DNA from: Pelagophyceae sp. CCMP2097
Taxonomy: Eukaryota; Sar; Pelagophyceae
Reading direction: 5' to 3'
Assembly: GCA_026770575.1 (NCBI GenBank)
Contig: MU657202.1
Coordinates: 53,949-117,948 of the forward strand
Length of the DNA stretch: 64,000 nucleotides
In this document: positions 1 to 15,000 of the stretch, piece after piece
Layout of the letters: each line of letters begins with the position of its first letter
How positions within the stretch are numbered: position 1 is the first letter of the stretch
Program-made: the position numbers and the translations under genes
The notes under the pieces: model-generated
Databases searched by the model: none
What the model was told of the DNA's origin: nothing
Seen by the model: only the letters and a program-made list of their open reading frames with translations

Positions 1-3000
1 GCATTTCCGAGGTGCAGACGCTTTTGATCCCCGCGGACGCGACGCAGGGCTACTTTTACTTGTACTCGCCGGCGGGCGCGCGCTACCCGTACGCTTTGCC
101 GTACAACGTCGACTTTTACGAGCTCGAGCTGGCGCTAGAATTCCTGGCCGACATCTCCAACGTCGACGTCGAGCCGCCGTTCTACACGGAGCTCGACGCT
201 CTGTGGGGTGGGGGGAAATTCGTGGCGTATCGAATTACGTTCACTTCGTCAGTCGGCAAAGTCCTGCCCATCAGCGTCGACGCGCACGACATGGGCATCG
301 TGGAGGTCTGCCACGCCAACGTCTACGCCTGCCGCGCGGCCAACTACTCTACGAACGCGACGGCGGCGCTGCAGGGGCAGTCGGACAAGGTGTCGCTGGA
401 CATTGAACCGGGTGGCAAGTACTCTTACACCATCGACTACCTCAGCCAGGACTCTTCGATCCCTGCGGGCTTTGGCGTGCGCGTGGCGGCGGCGAATGGC
501 GCCGGGTTTGGCACGTTTTCCGATACCCTGGCACTCAAGCCGTACTTGGTCCCCGACGCCCCGTACGAAGTGGAAGTCGAGCGCGTCGCCTTGGAGCCGG
601 AGAGCCTGCGCGTGCAGTGGCTCCTGGTGCACTGGCCCGAGGACCGGCAGTCGTTGGTCACAGGCTTTGTCGTTGAGATTTCGACGGATGCTCTCTTCGG
701 CGCCAACTCAACGACGCTGCAGACTACCACCAAGATCAATGCGCTCTTCGAGAACGACCGCCTCCTGAACTCGGCGAAGCGCGAGTGGTACGCGCACACG
801 TTTGTGGGCTGCGTGCCCGGCGCAAAGTACTTTGCGCGCGTGGCGGGCGTCAACGCCGCGGGTGCGGGCGCGTCGCGGTCGGCGGCGGCGACGCCGGCGA
901 CGGCGCCGGACAAGCTCGTCGACGGCTTGGTCACTTTGGCGACGCTCGAGGCCGGCGGCGCCGTATCCGTCGGCGACTCTGCGACGTCACTCCTCGTGGC
1001 CTGGGCGCCGCCCGTGGACACCAACGGCTACGACGTCGAGTCTTACACGGTAGAGTGGTGGCGCGAGGCGGCGCGCGACGAGGTCGAGGTGATCCAGATT
1101 GACGCTGCCTCTGTGAACATTTCGGGCACGTTCCGTGTGGAGTACCTCGGCGCTTTGACGGCGCACCTGCCCTACGACGTCGACGCCGCCGGTTTAGAGG
1201 CCGCTCTAGAATCGCTGACGACGATCCGAGACGTCCACGTCGAGCGGTCGACGGAAAAGGACTCGATGATGAACAACTTGAGCTGGACTGTCACCTTCCT
1301 CTCCGAATGGCCCGCCCAATTTGACGCTCGCTTAGAAGTTGACGGCTCTGGCTTGGCGGCCAAGAACTCGACGGTGCGCGCGCGCGTCGGCTACGGCCTC
1401 ATTCCTCACCTGCCCGGCTGCAGCGTGGTGCTGACGAACGTGACGGTGACTTCGGGGCGCGCGACGATCAAGACCAAGGACGCGTACATGGTCAACGCCT
1501 TTGACTGGATCAACTTGAACGGCGACTTTTACCAAGTCGCGAGCGTCAACGCCGACGCCGATAAGGTGACTTTGACGGACATTTACGCCAGCGGCCCTTC
1601 GGGCGACTTGTTCTCCGTGCCGGTCGGCATCACCGTCCCGGGCAAGAAACCGGTCGCGTACGGCGCGGCGGCGGTGACGCCGACGAAGATGAACGCGGCG
1701 GGCCGCTTTTCGTACGTCATCGCCGACCTGGTTTCCGGCGAAGACTACGCGGTGCGCGTCTCGCCCGTCAACGCCTTGGGCGGCGCCGCGCCGCGCTCGA
1801 CGCAGCCGGCGTACCTGGCGCCGCCGCGGCAGACGCCCGACGTCCCGGTCAACGTGGCGCTGCTTGTGTACGGCGGCACGTCGCTGCGCGTCTTGTTCAA
1901 CCACCCGGCGTCCGACGGCGGCGCTGCCGTGACGAGGTACCGCGTCGAGTGGGATATGACTGCGGACTTTAACTCCAAGGGCGACGGGTCGCCCTTGGGT
2001 TCCAACACGGTGCTGGTGGACCCGACGTCTGGGGCGTACATGGACTGCTCCTTGGCCTACTGCGGCTACACCATCGGCTCGCTCGAGACGGGCAGGCAGT
2101 ACACGGTGCGAGTCTTTGCCGCAAATGCGTACGGCTACTCTGCAAAGTCGGCCCTGCCGGACCCTGCCTTTGAGGCCCCGAAGCGGCCGCCGGCGCCGCC
2201 GCTCGTCGTTTCGCTGCGCGCCGGCGCCGGCCGCGAGGCTCTCAGCCTGGGCTTCCCGCCCTCGGCGGACGCCGGGGGCGCGGCAGTGACAAAGGCGAGG
2301 ATCGAGTACGACGGCGTCGGCGCCAAGGCCGCGGCGGCGGGGTCGACGACGCGCCTCTACCAGTCTGTAGAGGTGCAGACGATTACGACGGCTTCGGCGG
2401 AGCGCAACTTGGAGGGCACGTTCCGCGTCGCCTTCGAGGGCCTCGTCTCGGGCACCGTCTTGGCGCACGACGCGTCGGCGGCCGACGTCGAGCAGGCCTT
2501 GGAGTCTATCCCCTCAGTCGGCGACGTCACGGTGACGCGGTCCGAGGTCGGCTACGGCCACGCCTGGACGGTGACGTTTTTGACGGCGAGCGGGGACGCG
2601 AAATGGTTCGGCGACGTGGCTTCGCTGACCGTGTCGACGAACGCGACGGCGCTCGCGGGCCAGTTCGGCGCTCAGGCCGATGCTCTGGCCGCCTCGACGT
2701 CGACGGGCCTCGCTGAAACGACGCTCACGGGCACGGACGCGTTTGTGCGGGTCAAAACCCTTGTGGACCGCTACGATGGTTTCGCCATCCAAAAGGTGCT
2801 CTTGTACGCCTCCAACACGACGCTCCAGGGCACTTTCCACCTCAAGTTCGAGGCCGGGGCGAATCTGGTGGCGACGCAGGCCTTGCGCTTCGACGCGACG
2901 GCGGCACAAGTGAAAAAGGCGCTCGAGGCCATTGGGACGGGCGACGTCGTCGTCGGCGCGACGCAGCAGGCTTTGGGCAAGGAGTACACAATCGTCTTCC

Positions 3001-6000
3001 TCGATTTGCTGGGCACGGCGGCGCCTCTGCAGTACGACAAGACGGGCCTCTACGGCGTCGACGAGGGCCAGACGGTGGGCATCGAGGTCTCGCTGCAAGT
3101 GGCAGGCCGCCGCGCGGCCTTTGACTCCTCGCTCCGGGGCTCGGTGGAAGTCGACCTCGAGGAGCTTTCGGTGGACGCCGAGGGCAACTACGTCTACGTG
3201 ATTTCGGGTCTGGAAACGGCGGAGCCGTACCACGTGCAAGTCTCGCTGTGGAACGGCGTCCGTTTACAGTACGGCCTCTCGCAGTATTCGACGCCGGCCA
3301 GTCTGGTCGCGGCGGCAAAGCCGGGCCCGCCGCGGTCGGTGACGCTGGCGCCGCTCGCCGACGGCAAACTCAACATCTCCTGGGCACCGCCCGTCGACGA
3401 CGGCGGCGGCGTCGTCACAAAGTACTACGTCGAGTGGGACTCCAACGCTGCGGTGCACGAGGTGCAGCGCGTTTCCGTCAGCGCAAAGTCCAGTCTGTCG
3501 GGGTCGTTCAAGCTCGAGTTCCGCGGCGCGACGACGCAGGCGATTCCCTCTGGCGCGTCGGCGGATCGCGTGAGGTCGGCCCTGATGCTCCTCAACACAA
3601 TCGGCGACGTCTCCGTCTCGGCCGGGGCCGCGGTCGCCGGCGCCGCGTCGTACTCGGTGACCTTTACTACCAATGTCGGCGACTTGCCGCTCATGGGCAT
3701 CACGACGACGGCTCTGGTCGGCGCAGACGGCACCGTCGCGGCGGGCGCGGTGACGGAAGTGCTCGCGGGAGAGGTGCCGCCCTTCGACGAGGGCACGGTG
3801 GGCATCTACACGCTGCCGCTGGGTTCTGCAGACGTTGGCTTCTCCGCGGAGAGGCAGCTCATCGAAATGGCGTCGAGGGCTCAGGACTCCAACGGCTTCT
3901 TCTACTTGTTCTATGGCGACTCGTTTTCGGGTCAGATCGCGCACAACGCGTCCGCGGCCGAGGTGGCTGATGCCTTGGACAAGCTCAAGACGCTGGGGCC
4001 TGTCAACGTTCTGCGCTCCGTCTCGGCGCAGCGCACGACGGAGCCGCTGGCGTTTTGGGCGACGAATTGGGAGGTCACGTTTTCCGAGGGCGAGGGCGAC
4101 GCGCCGCTGCTCCTCGCGTTTACGGGTTTGGACACGGACAGCCTCGCGGCGCACGACTCGCTGGGCGGCTCGGGGCCGCTTGCCAACGTGACGGAATTAA
4201 AGCGCGGCCACCTCCCTCGCCACGTCGTCGCGACGGCGCCCGGCGGCCTTGTCGCGGGCCGCGCGCACTACGCGCGCGTCTCGGCGTACACGGCGTCTAC
4301 GGACACGTGGTCCGAGGCGACGTTGTGCACGTTCACGGCAGCGCCCCAACTGCAGCCGCCGTCGGCGCCGTCGGCCGCCTTCGTTTCGGCTTCTGGGCCA
4401 AACGCCGTGGCAGTGACGTGGGCCGCGCCGGCGGAGACGGGCGGAACGCGCGTGTCGCACTATCTTATTCAGTACGACACTGACATGTCTTTTGATGAAT
4501 CTGCTGGTTCTTCACGCGTCGCCATCGAATCTTTGGCGTACGATGCGGTGACGGAGAAGTACGCATACACGCTGTCTTCGCTGGCCCAAGACACTCCTTA
4601 CTTTGTCCGCCTCTTTGCCTACAACAGCCAGGGGTATTCAGAGGCGGAAATGGCTCGGACGCGCCAGGATGCGCCCGTGTACCGCCTCGAGACGTCGACG
4701 CACATGTCGCTGCGCGTCGAGGCGCGCGGCAACAAGGCTTATTCTGCTGATTTTGCGACGGGCGCGACGGCGGCGTCCTTGGCGTCGGACTTGTCGGCGC
4801 AGCTCAACATCGGCGCCGTCGCCGTGCGGCGCTGGGAGCACTCCACTTCCATGGACGACACGGCCATCGACACGGCTTCGAAGCGCTTCGAGTACCGGAT
4901 TTCGTTTTTGCAGGACGCGGACGCAGTCCTCGCGGTGGAGTCGGGCGGCGCGGACACCAATTCGACGCTGCTCCAGGCCGCCGCAAAGGGGCCTTTTGCG
5001 GTGACGCCCACGATGCGTCCGCCGTCGGGCCCGGTCAACGTCGGCCTGACTTCGGTGACGAAGACGACTCTCGGAGTCCGCTGGTCCGCGCCCGAGTTGA
5101 CGGGCGGCGTGCCCGTGACGAAGTACCTCGTCGAGTGGGACCACCAGTACGACTTTTCCACGCTGCGCGAGCGCACTGGCTCCGCGGTGCCGTCGCAGAC
5201 GGCGGGGCAGGCGGCGGTGAATTCTTCATACGTGGCCAAGTTCTCCGACCGGTCGGTCATGCAATACCAAATTCTAGACTTGGACCAAGGCCGCGCGTAC
5301 TACGTCCGCGTCTCGGCGTACAATGCTCGCGGGTACTCCGAGGCCGTCTCGACGGAGCCGCGGTCCTCCAAGCCAGCGGATCAGATTTTGGGTTTGCCGC
5401 ACGCAACAAAGATGAACGTCTCCGCGACGGACATGCCGGACCGTCTAGATTTGTATTTCAGCCAGCCGAACCGCGACGGCAACGGCTTTTTGACGTCGAC
5501 GGGCGACGACTTTACGCCTTTGGCCGCGACGTCGTATCGCATCCAATGGTCCGAATCTTCCTCTTTCCCAGCCGAGTCCACGGGCAGCTACGACTGGCGC
5601 GCTCTCCAATCGGACGACGTGCCCCTCCTCTGCGAGGGCGAGTGCTTCGTCGATCTCGGCGCCGAAGTGCAGTCGGTGCGCGTCTACTCTGATTCCGACT
5701 CACCCCTGGTAAACGGCTCTTACCTGCTGCTCTACGCGGGCCCGCAGTCGGCGACGACGCTGCTGCGCGTCAAGCCCGGTTCCAAGCGCGCCGAGTACGC
5801 CAACGCGACGGGCGCCTTCTCCGCCGGCGCGGATGTGATCCATTCCGGCGACTTTGTTCGACTGGGCGGCATCCAAGGCGACTTGTACTACGTCAACGAG
5901 ACCAACTCTGGAAACTGCACGCTGCACAAGGCCTACACGACGGGCCAGGGCCACTTTGTGGACGAGCACACGCCGGAGATGGACGTGGTGGCCTACGTGG

Positions 6001-9000
6001 TGACGCCGCCTTCGCAGTGCGTCGACTACGACGCCTCGGCCGCCCAAGTCCTGGACCACCTCGAGCAGCAGTTCGACAACGTCCCCTTCTCAGAGGCGCT
6101 GACCGTCTCGCGCGACTCGAACACGTCGGTCGGCACGGGCTTTGTCTACCGGGTCACGTTTACGGGTGGGGCGTTCGCCGGCTTGGCCCAAGTCGCAGAG
6201 CTCGAGGTCGTCTCTCGTCTCACGGCGGCGGACCACGGCCTGCCGGAAGTCTGCTCGAACTTTACGCACATGCGGGACAACAACACCGTGGCGCGGACGA
6301 CTTTAGTGGTCCACTCGGTTGAGACAGACATGGATTCCAACGCTTTGACGCCGGGTACCGCCTACTACGTCCGCGTCGCCGCCACCAACGGCGTCGGCAC
6401 GGGCGCCTACGTCCAGTTCCCCGTCGACGAGTTGGGTGTCCACGGCGCTTTGGCGCCGCGCGCGCAGCCGGGCCTGGCGCAAAAGGTGCGCGTCTTCGCC
6501 GAACGCGAGTCTGCGTCGTCGCTGCGCGTGCGCTGGGATCACGTCGACACGGCGAACGGCGCGGCGTTGACGTCGTTCCGAATCGAGTACGCTTTGGAGG
6601 CGGACTCTCTGAGCGTGGCCCAAGACTGGGCCTCTTACGATTTCGACGTCGTCGGCCCGGACGTGCGAGAGCACGTCGTCACGGGCTTGACGTCGGGCGC
6701 TGTGTACGCAGTGGGCGTGCGCGCCTTGAACGACCGCGGCGCGTCGCCGCCGGCGTGGTACGTCGACTCGCAAGACTTTGACGTGAAGCACGGCCGCCAG
6801 CGCGCCACGGCCACGTGCCCGTACGCCGGCGTCGACGAGTGCTTCGAAAGTGAAGAGTTGTTCATCCGCGCGCGCGCGACGCCGCGCGCGCCGGTGGTGG
6901 CGCTGGCGCAGAACCCAAAGGTCGACGGCGCGGAGGGCTTCACCGTGGACTCTTTGATCGTGGACTGGGACGACGGCGGCGACCGCGGCAGCCCCGTGGA
7001 CAAGTACCTCGTGGAGTGGGACTTTGAAAACGACTTTAACTCTGCGGATTCCCAGTCTAAAATTGTGGTGGTCAACGCGACGGACTTTCCAGACGTCTGG
7101 CAGTACGCCAACGTCACCTGCAAGACCTTTCAGGCCTGCCAGGGCCGCAGGACCTTCGTCCGCGTCGCGGCGCACAACACTTTGGGCTACGGCAACTTTT
7201 CGAGTGCAAAAGAGGCCATCCCGATCAAGTCCTCGGACCCGCCGAACCATCCCTCTTTAGAGCCTCTCGAGGCTCTCACGGGCGCCAACTCGGTGCAGGC
7301 AATCGGGTCGCAGCTTCTCTTGAAGTGGACGCGGCCAATGATCGATTCGGTGGACGCGTATGGGTCGGGGGGGGCGGTGGTCACTTCCTACTTCGTAGAG
7401 TACTCAAAGTCGGACTTTGCCGACTTTGTCCCGCCGATCCAGAGGTTGGACATCGAATCCAAGCAGCCGCAGCCCATTTCGGGTACGTTTCGCCTTTCTT
7501 TAGACACGACGGAGAACCCGCTGGCGCCGGTCAAGGGCTTCTTCTCCTCGAGCCGCATCTTCCTCGCCAACGCGACGGCGTACGACGTGAAGATCGCTCT
7601 GGAGAACATGCCAAACGTCGGCGACGTCGACGTCTCTTTAGATAAAGAATCGGCGATTGGAAGATACACGTACGACATTACTTTCAACTCGGTTGTCGGC
7701 AACGTTTCTCTCTTGGAGCCGTTCACAGACGGTTTCGAGTACCGCCAAACGGACAAGCGCCTGCGCCCAAAGCTCTTCAACGTGACGCTGCTCCGCAACG
7801 GCTCGGTGCCGGACGGGGCCGACTACAGGCAGGTGAACATTTCTGTGGGCGCGGGAGACGGCGACGAATTCGAGTACGTCCTCGGCGGGCCAGACCGCGG
7901 CGAGCACCCGCCGCTCTTACCGGGCGTGGAATACCACACGCGCGTGGCAGCGTGCCACGTCCTCGGCTGCGGCGCCGCGCGCAGGTCGGCGCCGCACGTG
8001 GTCCGGGTGCCCAAGCAGACGCCCGGCACGCCCGGCGCGCTGGCGCCGGGCGGCTTCGACGGCGCCCCGACGCTGCGCGTCGCGTCGTCGACGGCTTTAG
8101 TCGTAGAGGTCGGGCCTAGCAAGTTTGACGGCGGCGACGCGCACACTTATTTCAACATTGAATGGGATGTTTCTGCCGACTTTTCGAGCGGTCCGAATTC
8201 GGAGCCGCTGGGCAAGGTGTTTACTCACGCTTCCGAATGGCTCTGCGAGACTTGCGTCTCGGACTTCGACGTGATCGAGCAGACGTTTTCCGTATCCGTA
8301 TCCGCCGACGACGCGCGCCTCCTCGTCGCCGGGGCCAAGTTCTACGTCGAGTTCCCGGACGACGACATCTCTTACATGTTCACGGTCAAGTCGGGCGACG
8401 CCTTTGTCACCTCCCGGACTGAAATCCGCGTCGACTCGTCGCACGCGCGCGTCACCTCGTCCTCCAACATGGGCGCCAACCTCCGCGTCTTGGGCGGTGT
8501 GTACACCATCCAAGACCTGACGCCGGGCGCGCTCTACCACGTCCGCGTCAACGCGGAGAACGCGGCCAAGGGCCCCGGCGACTTTATTGCCACGGCCCCG
8601 CAGTCAGCTGTGCCCTCGGCGGCGCCCAAGGCGACGACGAGCTTGCAGGCGACGGTCGCGGGCGCGCACGCCGTCCTCGTCGACTGGCAGGCGTCGCACA
8701 CGATGGGCGCGGCGGTGTCGGCGTACCGCGTAGAGGCCTTTACTCGGTCGGCCACGCCCACGGCGCTGGGTTCGTTTTTTGGTCTCGCGGAAGTCCAAAA
8801 GATTGCCACGTACTACGACTGGAACGGCATCAAGCCGCCCGGCTCCATCTCGAACAACGGCACCGACGGCACGTTTACGCTCTCCTGGGGCAAGGTGGAC
8901 GTGCGCCTCCCGGGCACGGTAGAGATGCACAACGGCCGGCAGTACATGCGGACGTCGTCCGATTTGACGGGCTTTGTCGACCGCGGCGACTTGATTGCCG

Positions 9001-12000
9001 TCAACGGCCTTCAGCTCACGGTGGCGCAGCACCGCGCCTTCAACTCGACGCACTTGTACGTGGAAGAGGTTTATACCAAGGAGACGGTCCTCGCGGCCGC
9101 GGCGTTCGCCGCCGCCAAGACGGCGCCGATCCGCCACGATTCGACGGCGCTGGAAGTGGAGGATTACTTGGAGGCTCTGCAGACGGTCGGCGACGTGCGC
9201 GTGACGCGCGTGTACGATGCCGACTACGAAGGCTACTCGTGGACGGTGACGTTCGCGTCGAACGTCGGCGACGTGCCGCTCTTGCGGCCCAACGCGGCTG
9301 CTTTAAGGTGCGCGGTGACGGACACGAAGAACGACTGCGACAAGCCGTCGATCCGCGTCGGGACGGTGCACGACGGTATCAAGCCGGAGAACTACACAGA
9401 GTTCACCGTGGCCGCCGATTCGTCCAACTACACCGTGCAGAGGTTGAAGACGGGCGCTGCGTACGCTTTTAGAGTGACGCCGTACTCTGCCGAGCGCGGC
9501 CTCGGCGCCGCCGGCGAGACGGTGTTCGCGGCGCCCGCCGAGGCGCCGGCGGCCGTGGCGGCGCTGGCGAGGCTGACGCGCTACACGCACGAGTCTTTGA
9601 AGCTCACGTTCGAGATGGACGCGGATGCGCGCGGGTCGGCGATTACCTCGTACGTCGTGGAGACGTCGCAGTCGTCGGCGTTTGGCGAAGACTCCGTGGC
9701 CGTGACGACGTACGAATACGCGGTGGATTATTCCGTGCAAAAGATTGCGACGGACGCGCACACTTTGCCGTTTACAGAGTCGGCGTCGTTCACTCTGTCT
9801 GTGGGCGACTTTATGGGGTCGTGGGTCGACACGGCCTACAATCAGACGCTGATCAACGTTGAATCAGGAGGCAGTCTCATCCGCCTCAGCGAGGGCGTCG
9901 CCGGCGCGAAGGCGGGCACGGAGCTGGACCGCGTCTTTGCGCGCGGCGACTTTGTCCGTGTCGGCGGTCACGTCTTTGCCGTCTGCTTGCAGTCTGACGA
10001 TTCGGCACACAACGTCACGTCGTACCCGGACTACATGCGCGCCCGATTCGACGAGTCGACGCTCCCGCTCTGCCTGGCGACGGATCCTCTCATCCCGGCG
10101 ACGTACGACGGCGGCGCGCGCTCAGACGATTTGTACCAGGCGCCGCTGTACAAGTTGGACACCGCACTGGGCTCGGCGTACATGCCGGCGCTCGGCGATG
10201 TTGGACTGAACCCGGTGACTTCTGATTTCGTCGGATTTCAGAAGGACTGGCGCCAGGACGACCTCAAGAGAGGCGACTTTATCAGAGTCGGCCACCCCGT
10301 CACGGGCCAGACGTTCCGCGTCTCCACCGACGACGCGCGCCCTTTCAACTCAAAGAAGGTGCCTTTAGCGACAGTACTGGACGCGAGCGTGCCGTCGGCT
10401 TTAACCGCAGAGGCGCTGCGGCACGCGACTTATGAGATTCAGGAGGTTCGAATCTCCTGCGGCGCTTCGAATTTGCAGTCTTGCAACCTCACGGCGGGCT
10501 CGATTGCCGCCTCTGGCTACCGCTTGGAGTGGGGCACGGAGGTGACTGCGACGACGACGGCTGGGGGCGACCACGGCTGCCTCGTCTGGGACGGGTCCGC
10601 CGCATCCGTCGAAGCCGAACTCGAGTCTCTATTTGGCATCGACGACGTCAAGGTCGAGCGCCGCGAGCTGGCTCGGTACTTGGGCGACGACGTCAACGGA
10701 GTGGCCTACCGGGTGACGTTTTTGGGCGACCGGGTCCGTGGCGACGTCTCGCAGTTGAAGGTGACGGACCTCGGCGTCGACGGCTGCACCAACGCCGAAG
10801 ACACGAGTGCGGAGTACCGCTTCGCGCGCAACGCGTCTGGCGTGGTGGAGACGCTGCAGCAATCGTACGTTGCCGTGTGGAAGGCGCAGACGACTGCGCC
10901 GTTGGCTTGGGACGCGTCCGCTTCCGACGTCAAGTACGCCTTGGAGGCTTTATCAGAAGTCTGCACCGTCGACGTTTCGCGCTTCGTCGAGACTGGCTCT
11001 AACGGATACGCGTGGTACGTCACGTTCTCGAGGCAGCTCTTGGCCGCGTCGGACACGGCGTTCATCTTCACGCCTCTGATGGGCCTCGGCAGCAACGGCG
11101 ACGACTTGCAAGCCAAGGTGCGGCCGACGGTGACTGTTGTGGCGGTGAGGGAGGCGATTTTGGCGACGCCAGACGACTCTTCCGCGTGGTTCGTCCGCGT
11201 CGCGGCGAAGAACGCTTACGGCGTCGGTTCTTTCCGAACATCCTCGCCGCCGGGCCTCGTGCCGTCGCCGCAAAAGCCGGAACCCCCGCGCGAGGCGCGC
11301 GCGGAAGTGGTCTCGCCGAACGAACTTTTAGTGGAGTGGATCCCGCCTTTGAACGACGGCGGCCGAGCGGTGACCATGTACAAGGTCGAGTACGACCCGT
11401 CGCCGTCCTTCGACTCTGGCGACGAGGGCTACCCCTACGGTTCGCTCGAGGTGTCTGCGGCGGACCGCGGTGCGATTGCGGACGTGCAGTCGTTTACCAT
11501 CAGCGAGACGACCAAGGAACGCTTCCTGGGCGGCTTCTTCCAGCTCGAGTTCGACGGCCAGATGACGCAGGCCTTGCAATACGACGCCTCTGCAATTGCT
11601 GTGGAAGCGGCTTTGGAGGCTTTATGTACCGTTGGAGGCGTCGCGGTGACCCGCGAGCTCCGGTGCAGTTCCGCCCCGGACGCGGGCACCACGTGCCACG
11701 ACGCGCAGGGCTACACGTGGCTCGTCACGTTTGCCGATCTCCCCTACGCCGGCGACGCGCACACGCGCTTCCTCTCGTCTTATCAGACGGTACAAAAGCA
11801 CAAGCTCTCTGTCGATGGGTCGCACCTTCTCTCCTGCGCCAGCGGCGAGGGCGACGCGCCTCGATGCTTGCGCTGGCCGGACACGGCGGAGTCGGTTGTG
11901 CGCACGTTTACGGGGTCGGTGCAAGAGGTGCAGACCATCTTCTTGTTTGTGGACGAGGGCACGCCTGTGATGTTCGAAGTCGCGGGCGACTACTCCGGCG

Positions 12001-15000
12001 CCCTCACTCGACGCACGTCGGCGTCGTTCAACCTCGTGCAGCGAGGCGGGCTGCCCGCGGGCATGCCGCTGACTCGCGGTGGTATCGGAAAAGATGACGC
12101 TTCTTCGACGGGGATCCTGTATTCGCTCGAGGAGCAGCTGGAGGCCATCATCGGCGACGTCACTTTATCGTGCCAGGGCTGCGAATTCACCTTCAATTCC
12201 AACGGCAAGAACGTCTCGTGGCTGCCGTTCCACGGCGAGAACGTGACCATCGTCTTCGAGTCGGCTCGCGGAGACGTGGCGCCGATCAAGTACGGCAACA
12301 CTTTTTCGCACGAGGTGACTAAGGGCGGGGCACAGGAGCGCGTGGGTCGCCTCGTCTACTCGACGCCGGTGTCCGCGGACGTCTTCCCTTCAAACGAGTA
12401 CTACGTGCGCGTGGCCGCATACTCGCACGTCGGCTACGGCGAGGCCGCTCTGGTGCCCATGGTGCAGCCGCTGCGCCCGGCCCAGCGGCCGCCGCGGCAG
12501 CCTGCTGCAGTGGCAGCGTCGCACAGGGGCGACCACGAGATTTTGGTCTCCTGGAACGCGCCGTCTTCCGACGGCGGCCAAGCAGTGGAGACTTTTGTGA
12601 TCGAGTGGGACTCCAACCCCTCTTTCAAGTCGCAGTGCGTCGTCGGAAATGGCTTCGCCTGCGACGCCGTCGGGCCTGTCGGCAACACGACGGTGCGCGC
12701 TTCAAGCGTGGACCAGACGGTGGGCGCACTGCGCTTCGCGGTCCCGGCGGACGAGGACGCCGCGATGCGCAAGCGCCTCGCGTTGCCCGCTTCGGCGAGG
12801 ATCGAGGCCGGAGATGTGATCAACGCCGGCGGCCGCGCCTACACGGTCAAGGCCGTCGACGCCACTCCCTACTATTCCGCGATTGCGCATTCCGGCGGCC
12901 TCGTCTGCGGCGCGGACGTGACGTGCGTCGACTTGACGGAGGAGTACGTTGGGCCTGCTGTGAACAATTCCGACGTCACGGTGAACGTGTTCCTCGGCGC
13001 ACTTGTGGAGCGTACTTATGCTTATCAAGTGGCGGGCTTGAAAGCGGGCGTCAAATACTACTTTCGCGTCGCCGCGCGAAGCAACCCGTCGTGGTCCTAC
13101 GAGACGGGCGAGTTCTTCCAGTCGCCCTGGTCCACGGACCCGGCGTCTTCGACGGCCGCCTCCAAGCCAGACGTCGTCGCTTTAGCAAGGCTCACCCCGG
13201 GAAACAACGCCACGGCGCTGCGCCTGGACTGGGTCCCGCCGGCGAGCGTCTACCCAGAGGGCAACAACGGCGCGGCGGTGCGGTCGTACGAGGTGCAGCT
13301 TTCGAAGCGCATCAACGCCGTGCAGCGCATCGTCGTCGCGCCCAAAGACCAGACTCAATTCAGCTTGGACGCGGTGAAGTCGAAGCACGGCTTCTTCCAG
13401 CTCGAGCACGGCGACGGCGTCAACTACACAGCCACGGGCTGCATCGCCGTCGACGCGTCGGCGGAAACGGTGGAGCTCCGCCTTGAAGAGCTCCTGGGCA
13501 TCGACGGCGTCTCCGTCGTCTTCAACGTCGACGAGGCCACGGCCGCGCACGTCTGGACGGTGACGTTCGACGGCGTCTTCGAGGCCAACGGCGTCGTCGC
13601 ACCTTTATATGTCGTGCCTGTGGCGCAGTCGGCGTGCAAGTACGACACCATCGCGGTGACGGTCACCGCCGGCGCCTCTGCCTCGACGGCGGCCTCTTAC
13701 TCGTCTCTCTCGGCGACGGCGGCGGGCGTCGCGGGCCACGTGCCAGAGGTCGCGACGCTGCGGACGGCTTCCGTCGACGGCGGCGTCCTCTCGGGCGTTT
13801 TTGAGCTGGCCTGGGACTTTACCGGGACGCCGGACCTCGCTCTCTACAACCCCGTGACCAACGCCGTCGTCAACGTCACCGTCAACGCGGGCTCGTCGCT
13901 CGTCTATTCGTCGGCGAACTTGACGGCGTTGCTGAACCGCGGCGACATGGTCCGCATCGGAAACGAGGTGCATTATGTCGCTGAAGACACCGATTCGGTT
14001 TTCGACGGTCGCACCCTGCCGCTGGTGGACTACCACTTGGCGGGGTGCTCCGAGTGCACCATGTACGTCGAGTCGAATCGCCTCGGCATCGCGTCGCAGG
14101 GCCCGAATACGTGGAGCGCCAACGTGGGGGGAGACGAGCGCGTGCTGCGCTACGCGGCGCCGACGGCTGAAGACGCGGGTGGGGTGTCGTACGACGAGAC
14201 TTCTTTCTACGCACAGACGAACCGCACTTTATACCGGCGCCAGCCCGTGCTGCTGCCCTTCGACGCGACGGCGCGCGAGATGAAGGCTTCTCTAGAGTCC
14301 TTAAAGGGCCTCGGCGCCGTGGACGTGTCCAGGTTCGGGCCCGACGCGGACATGGGCTACACGTGGTCCATTACCTTCACCGCCCTCGGCGGCAAATCGC
14401 AATGCCCCGACGCGCCCTGCCTCTCCGTTTCGACGACGACGCAGCGCTTCGTCGAGCTCCGCGGCTGCAATAACGGCAACCTCGATGGTATTTTCGTCGA
14501 CGATTCGACCATGGTCGACGGCCGAACGACCTTCTCAAAGCTCCATTCGCCGCTGAAAATGCAGTACAATTCCGGCGAGGATGCGTGGATGCTGCGGTCG
14601 CGGTCTGGCACGGCAAACGTCGCCGACCTGGCAAAATCGCAAGGGGCCACGGCGACCTATTACCCGTCGGGCCCTTATACTGCGCTGTACGACGGCGCAG
14701 ACGGCTGCTTCGTGCACGCGGCTGCGAAGTACTTGACGCCGCACATTAGCGGCGTCGTGCCGTTGATGCAGACGGCCATCGGCAGCCTCAACGGCACGAA
14801 TCACACGTCGGTGGCCACGGTGGAAATCGTGCGCTTCGGCATCGCGCCGCAGTTCTCGCAGCCCGCGTTGGACGCGGTGCTCTCGGGCGGCGTTGCAGAG
14901 GTGCAGACGCTGACGCTGACGGCGTCCAAGGACGACGTCGACGGCACCTTCACGCTCGCTTTCGAGGACACGCAGGCGACGACGGGCGCCTTGTTCCACT

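Noticed and set aside
10440..10459. Perfect tRNA T-arm-like hairpin caggaggttcgaatctcctg
   Set aside because: It lies in the giant coding frame (E-V-R-I-S), and no D arm or acceptor stem is present; coincidence with the EVQT strand codons.
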